NCBI GenBank assembly: GCA_902773455.1 | Contig: CACYEW010000166.1 | Span: forward strand, 1 to 10,699 | Length of the DNA stretch: 10,699 nt | From: an uncultured Ruminococcus sp. | Lineage (GTDB): Bacteria; Bacillota; Clostridia; Oscillospirales; CAG-272 | Reading direction: 5' to 3' | Part shown: positions 7,791-10,699 of the stretch, piece by piece | Layout: the number at the start of each line of letters is the position of its first letter | Numbering within the stretch: the first letter of the stretch is position 1 | The notes under the pieces: model-generated | The model's database searches: none | Told to the model about the DNA's origin: nothing | The model's input: the letters and a program-made list of their open reading frames with translations, nothing else | Program-made: the position numbers and the translations under genes

Positions 7791-8408
7791 ATGCCGACAA
7801 AAGCCGTCAGAACAAAGAACAAAAAATACCGCGTTGAAAAGCGTAAAGAGATCTCGACCAAAGCGTGCGTCATAGGCTGTGCGCTTGTGCTGCTGGTTTT
7901 GCTGTGCGTTATATATAATCATATTAAAAAATATAATTCGGTAAGTAATTCCCCGATCATCAGTCTGACTGCTGCCGCAGACAGAAATTCCGCGGAGGTC
8001 ACGACCGGAAGACATGGGAAAACAGGCGTATTATTCTGTATAAATTCTCATGAATATTATATCCGTACCGACGGTGATTTTGTTGCGGAAAATTATGACG
8101 CGTGGGAGCTTGCGGGAAAGATAAACGAAGGCGCCGAACTGCAGATCGAATGCGTCGAAGAGAAGTACGGCGTTTTCCACGATTTTACACGGTATGAAGT
8201 TACCATGCTCTCCGTGGAGGGACGGCGTATTTCCGAAACGGATAAAACGCTTCCCGCAATACTCCGGACGCATAAAAGCTATATAACAGCCTTTGCTTTG
8301 ATCAGCGGATTCGTTGGATTACTGTTGATTATCTTCGTTCTTTTTCTGATCGACGAAAGCAAAAAAACGGACCAAACAGTAAGTAAACGCTTATACCGGA
8401 CGCATTAA
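7791..8408 (+). CDS. Unrecognised small membrane protein, last gene of the ABC operon
   Basis: A 205-residue protein not recognised by family. It has a strongly basic N-terminus (residues 3-24), a hydrophobic helix (~24-43), a ~120-residue polar region and a second hydrophobic helix (~164-187), followed by a short charged tail. The predicted topology is both ends inside and a small beta-rich domain (about 70-145) outside; it superficially resembles DUF3592-like domains, but this is a guess. The start is supported by GGAG seven bases upstream and lies one base after the preceding stop, so it is part of the operon by position. Its codon use is visibly AT-richer than the four genes before it (for example around 7905-7945), which suggests a later addition to the operon or weaker selection. 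Inverted repeats begin inside its last codons. Confidence 0.75.
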   Translation: MPTKAVRTKNKKYRVEKRKEISTKACVIGCALVLLVLLCVIYNHIKKYNSVSNSPIISLTAAADRNSAEVTTGRHGKTGVLFCINSHEYYIRTDGDFVAENYDAWELAGKINEGAELQIECVEEKYGVFHDFTRYEVTMLSVEGRRISETDKTLPAILRTHKSYITAFALISGFVGLLLIIFVLFLIDESKKTDQTVSKRLYRTH

Positions 8409-8427
8409 CAGTTATAAACCGGTATAA
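8391..8427 (+). terminator. Inverted repeat at the end of the ABC operon, possible weak terminator
   Basis: TTATACCGG (8391-8399) and CCGGTATAA (8419-8427) are perfect 9-base complements separated by 19 bases, spanning the last codons and stop of the preceding gene. The following bases are AAAGATTTT rather than a clean T-run, so termination would be weak. The right arm can instead pair with TACCGG at 8436-8441, giving a mutually exclusive structure. Confidence 0.4.
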
Positions 8428-8444
8428 AAAGATTTTACCGGATA

Positions 8445-8469
8445 CGGATCGCACGGTAAGACCGATCCG
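8445..8469. repeat. Inverted repeat CGGATCG/CGATCCG
   Basis: Perfect 7-base arms at 8445-8451 and 8463-8469 with an 11-base loop, 12 bases upstream of the -35 element at 8482. No T-run follows, so it is not a standard terminator. An upstream regulatory site is possible but unproven. Confidence 0.4.
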
Positions 8470-8481
8470 GAAAATATAGTA

Positions 8482-8510
8482 TTGACAAAAGAAATGATTT
8501 GTGGTACAAT
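8482..8510 (+). promoter_or_regulatory. Near-consensus sigma-A promoter for the secreted protein gene
   Basis: TTGACA (8482-8487), exactly 17 bases, then TACAAT (8505-8510) preceded by TGG, i.e. an extended -10. Five of six -10 bases and all -35 bases match consensus. Transcription should start near 8517, giving a leader of about 40 nt. This is the strongest promoter visible in the window and implies high expression. Confidence 0.85.
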
Positions 8511-8525
8511 CACAATGAAATAAAA

Positions 8526-8538
8526 TGCGTGTTACGCA
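8526..8538. promoter_or_regulatory. Small palindrome in the leader
   Basis: TGCGTGTTACGCA has perfect 5-base arms around a 3-base centre. It lies about ten bases after the predicted transcription start and before the ribosome site. It could be an operator half-site pair or a 5' stabilising hairpin. Palindromes of this size also occur by chance. Confidence 0.35.
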
Positions 8539-8556
8539 AATAAAACGGAGGAAAAC

Positions 8557-10053
8557 ATGAAAAAAATCGCAAAACTCATCTCAGTCGTAACGCTTTTCGC
8601 GCTTATCCTGTCGAGCCTGCTCATCACGCCCGCGTCGGCGGCGCACAAAGCGGAAGACTGGAAAGTCGTTACCTGCGTAGGTAAAAGCGAAGCCGACGTA
8701 AGCGGCGGCCTTATCGAACAGACCGAGAGAAACGGTATCAGACTCGTTCACGGCGGTCACTACCCCGAAGACAACGCCGGCCTGCTTTACAACCAGTCTC
8801 TCAATATCAACGACGGCATCCAGCTCGACGTTACGATCGAAGAGACCGACGACGGTTCCGCCGATATGTGGTACGGCATATTCCTGCTCAACCGCCCCGT
8901 CTACTTCAATCACGTCAACAAGACCGAGGACGACGGCTTCGGTATAGTGCTTCTTGCACGTACGAGAGGCCTTGAATGGTATCAGCTGACCGGTTCCGGC
9001 CTCAGCCCGGCACTCACGTCTCCTCTTGCCGATTTCCCGGTAGAAGACTTCTTCGCTCCCGAGACCAACGTTATCTTTGACGTAAAGGTAGAAGATGAAG
9101 AACTTCACATCTACGTAAACGGCACCGTAGTAGCTCAGAACGGCGCTCCCTATAATTTCAGCAAAGCCCTGCCCTACCTGCAGGATCAGTGCTACGTAGG
9201 CTTCTCCATGTCCGAGACCGCCGGCTCCCGTCAGAGCTTCGTTCTGAACGGACTTAACGGCGAGACCGCGATCACCGAAGGCGCTATCAATACGAGAGTC
9301 CTCGGCGGCGAAGAAGAAGAGCCGATAGATTTCGCGAACGTCAAGAACTTCACGCTTGCGGATTTCACGAACGCCGATTACTTCAAACGTATCACCAACT
9401 CGGTCGACTGCGAAGTCGAAATGGCTGACGAAGGCGGCATCAAAGTCACCGTTACCGGTCCTTCCCCGAGATTCTCCGTCCCGATGAGCAGATCGAGATG
9501 GTTCGACGGCGCCGAATTCAGCGTAATGAAGCTTATGTATAAATCCGCCGAAACGGTCGATATGGAATTCCGCTTCACGACCGAGCTCGTACCGAGCGAA
9601 GATCTCTGCATAGTCGAGTATGAACTTGAAGCCGCTCCCGAATTCACCGAAATCGAGATCGACATGGACGACGACAATAACGGCAGCTGGTCCGGAAGCG
9701 AAGTCAGATCGCTCTCGATCTGGCCGATGGCTCCCGAAACCGGCGAAGCGGGCAAGGTATTCTACTTCAAGTCGATAAATATGTATCTGTACGAATACGA
9801 CGAGACCGAGCCTCCTCCGAAGACCGAAACGGATCCCGTCGAGACCGACGCTCCGAAGCCCGTTGATACCGGCTCGAAAGATACAGAACCTGCCGGAACG
9901 GAAAAAGCTCCCGCCAACACCGACAAACCGGCAGATCCCGGCAAACCCGCCGGAAAAGCCAACCTCACCTGGCTCTGGATCGTTATAGGCGTAGTCGCGG
10001 CAGCGGCGTTCGCCTGCGTGATCGTTTTTGTCACGAAGAAAAAGAAAAAATAA
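8557..10053 (+). CDS. Secreted, membrane-anchored protein with two probable beta-sandwich (carbohydrate-binding-like) modules
   Basis: A 498-residue precursor. The N-terminus is a classical signal peptide: MKK, a hydrophobic core, then PASA-A with cleavage near residues 28-29. Residues ~35-235 read as a concanavalin/LamG-like beta-sandwich (alternating strands, FDVKVEDEELHIYVNGT at 174-190, QCYVGFSMS at 211-219). Residues ~262-412 read as a second jelly-roll module (ADFTNADYF, FYFKSINMYLYEYD). An acidic Pro/Thr/Glu linker follows (413-468), then a hydrophobic helix (470-492) and KKKKK. There is no LPXTG motif, so the anchor is a plain membrane helix rather than sortase. No catalytic domain is recognised, so a ligand- or glycan-binding surface role is inferred. 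The start is supported by CGGAGG five bases before ATG, behind a strong dedicated promoter. Module identity is based on pattern only. Confidence 0.85.
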   Translation: MKKIAKLISVVTLFALILSSLLITPASAAHKAEDWKVVTCVGKSEADVSGGLIEQTERNGIRLVHGGHYPEDNAGLLYNQSLNINDGIQLDVTIEETDDGSADMWYGIFLLNRPVYFNHVNKTEDDGFGIVLLARTRGLEWYQLTGSGLSPALTSPLADFPVEDFFAPETNVIFDVKVEDEELHIYVNGTVVAQNGAPYNFSKALPYLQDQCYVGFSMSETAGSRQSFVLNGLNGETAITEGAINTRVLGGEEEEPIDFANVKNFTLADFTNADYFKRITNSVDCEVEMADEGGIKVTVTGPSPRFSVPMSRSRWFDGAEFSVMKLMYKSAETVDMEFRFTTELVPSEDLCIVEYELEAAPEFTEIEIDMDDDNNGSWSGSEVRSLSIWPMAPETGEAGKVFYFKSINMYLYEYDETEPPPKTETDPVETDAPKPVDTGSKDTEPAGTEKAPANTDKPADPGKPAGKANLTWLWIVIGVVAAAAFACVIVFVTKKKKK

Positions 10054-10056
10054 TAA
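10028..10056 (+). promoter_or_regulatory. Candidate rnpB promoter inside the preceding gene's tail
   Basis: TTGTCA at 10028-10033 is followed by AATAAT (10049-10054, spacing 15) or TAATAA (10051-10056, spacing 17). Either would start transcription near 10061-10065, where the RNase P RNA P1 helix begins. Only 11 bases separate the coding stop from P1, so a promoter is expected here, but spacing or hexamer quality is imperfect. Confidence 0.4.
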
Positions 10057-10213
10057 GTAAGTAATTTTTGCCGCTCCATACGGTCGCGCGGTATCACGCC
10101 GAAAGGTATTACCGTGAGGAAAGTCCGGGCATCAGAGGGCAGGATAACGGATAACGTCCGCCGAGGGTAACCTCCGGGAAAGTGCAACAGAAATAAACCG
10201 CCCCGTGAATTCA

Positions 10214-10238
10214 ACCGTTTCAGCTTTGCTGGTTCGGT
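10214..10238 (+). other. Extra hairpin 1 in the rnpB P12 arm
   Basis: ACCG (10214-10217) pairs with CGGT (10235-10238), and CAGC (10221-10224) with GCTG (10228-10231), around a 3-base loop. A 3 x 3 U-rich internal loop separates the two short helices. It lies within the P12 insertion and is unrelated in sequence to the two tandem hairpins that follow. Confidence 0.6.
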
Positions 10239-10243
10239 GGTTT

Positions 10244-10330
10244 ACTCCGATGGGTTCCCCGAAGCAACTTGTTGCTTTGGGGGGTCACTCCGAGGGGTTC
10301 CCCGAAACAACTCCGTTGTTTTGGGGGTTC
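10244..10330 (+). repeat. Two tandem ~43-nt hairpin units inside rnpB P12
   Basis: Unit 1 (10244-10286) and unit 2 (10287-10330) share the frame ACTCCGA-GGGTTCCCCGAA...TTTGGGG. Each holds a 12-pair palindrome: arms CCCCGAAGCAAC/GTTGCTTTGGGG at 10257-10282, and CCCCGAAACAAC/GTTGTTTTGGGG at 10300-10326. The G-C pair in unit 1 is an A-T pair in unit 2, a compensatory change. The first can close as a stable CUUG tetraloop; the second has a longer loop. This indicates duplication followed by structure-preserving drift. Confidence 0.85.
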
Positions 10331-10538
10331 ACGAGGCAAGGATGGAAAGGCGAGGTAAGAGCTCACCGGCATTGTGGCAACACCGTGCAAATGTAAACCC
10401 TATCCGATGCAACACCGTAAGGAGAAGATCTGCCCGATCGCCGAAAGGATCCTTTGGGTGGCACAGAGCTGCGCGGCGACGCGCAGACAAGACAGATGAC
10501 CGTTTGATACAGAACCCGGCTTACGAAGCGACAAAAAC

Positions 10539-10569
10539 AAAAAAACCTTCCGACGAGGAAGGTTTTTTT
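10539..10569. terminator. Strong, probably bidirectional intrinsic terminator after rnpB
   Basis: CCTTCC (10546-10551), a GACGA loop and GGAAGG (10557-10562), flanked by seven As on the left and seven Ts on the right. In the plus direction it ends rnpB two bases after P1. In the minus direction the A-run becomes a T-run, so it can also end the converging gene whose stop is 16 bases away. Confidence 0.92.
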
Positions 10570-10584
10570 ATTGCAGACCGAAGC

Positions 10585-10699
10585 TCAGAGCTGCCTTTCG
10601 ATCTCGGCAGGCAGGGTAAGCAGAGTTTTGAGCATATATACCGAAAACGCGGCGAAGAGGAGCAGACCGACTATCCATACCTCTTCTTCGTACATATAG
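10585..10699 (-). CDS. Unrecognised small membrane protein, C-terminal end or near-complete (right edge)
   Basis: The minus strand is open from the window edge to TGA at 10585-10587, 37 residues. A hydrophobic helix (VWIVGLLLFAAFSVYML) follows an acidic EEE stretch, and the protein ends in LPAEIERQL. An ATG at 10693-10695 could be the true start of a 36-residue protein, or simply an internal Met of a longer one. The ribosome site would lie outside the window. Its stop sits just beyond the bidirectional terminator, as expected for a real converging gene. Function unknown. Confidence 0.5.
   Translation of the reverse strand, partial: YMYEEEVWIVGLLLFAAFSVYMLKTLLTLPAEIERQL

Larger units (their letters stand above)
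10065..10537 (+). ncRNA. rnpB: RNase P RNA, type A, with an enlarged P12 arm
   Basis: The catalytic RNA that matures tRNA 5' ends. Seen: the conserved GAGGAAAGTCCGGGC block (about 10114-10128), GTGCAACAGAAATAAACCGCC-like sequence (10182-10202), GGTAAGAGCTCACCGG (10354-10369), a P13/P14-like segment to about 10400 typical of type A, and the 3' conserved ACAGAACCCGGCTTAC (10509-10524). The ends form P1: 10065-10075 pairs with 10527-10537 with one C-A mismatch. TGCGCG-GCGA-CGCGCA at 10470-10485 gives P18 with a GNRA loop. At about 473 nt it is much longer than the usual 350-400 nt. The excess lies in P12, closed by CGTGAA (10204-10209) and TTCACG (10328-10333), which holds three extra hairpins. 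Exact ends are inferred from P1. Confidence 0.96.

Noticed and set aside
8445..8469. Intrinsic terminator
   Set aside because: Stem is present, but the following bases are GAAAATATAG with no T-run.
8557..10053. Sortase-anchored surface protein
   Set aside because: No LPXTG-like motif precedes the C-terminal helix. The segment before it reads GKPAGKANLTW, so a plain transmembrane anchor fits better.
10244..10330. CRISPR array
   Set aside because: The two units are directly adjacent with no spacers, are palindromic hairpins inside rnpB, and no cas genes are present.
10205..10396. 63-residue open frame in the rnpB P12 region
   Set aside because: It lies entirely within RNase P RNA, its repeats are explained by RNA hairpins, and it has no ribosome site.

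Overview
The window looks like chromosomal DNA from an uncultured, Firmicutes-type bacterium, most likely a Clostridia/Oscillospirales-like lineage. Supporting signs are strong AGGAGG-type ribosome sites, sigma-A promoters of the TTGACA-17-TATAAT kind, a Gram-positive style secreted protein with a C-terminal membrane anchor, the TmcAL (YlbM) tRNA enzyme found mainly in Firmicutes, and an RNase P RNA that reads as type A. The lineage is inferred from these features only. The genes look moderately GC-rich with frequent ATA and AGA codons, except one AT-richer membrane gene at 7791-8408.

Layout: (1) Positions 1-2499, minus strand, form a tightly coupled three-gene operon: tmcAL (tRNA-Met cytidine acetate ligase), a ribulose-phosphate/allulose-6-phosphate 3-epimerase family enzyme, and the N-terminal ~241 residues of a GH127-type beta-L-arabinofuranosidase that runs off the left edge. 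Both junctions are ATGA overlaps. (2) Positions 2500-2684 are an AT-rich divergent promoter region. (3) Positions 2685-8408, plus strand, form an ABC-2 type export operon: GldA-like ATPase, GldF-like six-helix permease, GldG-like ABC auxiliary protein, a long DUF4340-type membrane-anchored protein with what looks like three internal repeats, and a small unrecognised two-helix membrane protein. (4) Positions 8409-8556 hold interleaved inverted repeats and a near-consensus promoter. (5) Positions 8557-10053 encode a secreted, membrane-anchored protein with two probable beta-sandwich modules and no visible catalytic domain. (6) Positions 10065-10537 are rnpB (RNase P RNA), followed by a strong terminator that appears bidirectional. 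(7) Positions 10585-10699, minus strand, carry the C-terminal end, or possibly nearly all, of a small membrane protein converging on rnpB.

How it fits together: the left operon pairs a tRNA-modification housekeeping gene with pentose and arabinan metabolism. The central operon is a complete Gld/DUF4340-type membrane machine: ATPase plus permease plus two large extracytoplasmic partners. Its substrate is unknown, and gliding is not implied outside Bacteroidota. The most unusual item is the RNase P RNA. Its P12 arm is enlarged to about 130 nt by three hairpins. Two of them are tandem copies of a ~43-nt unit whose stems differ by a compensatory base-pair change, which argues that they are maintained as RNA structure. 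No transposase, integrase, tRNA or CRISPR array is visible.
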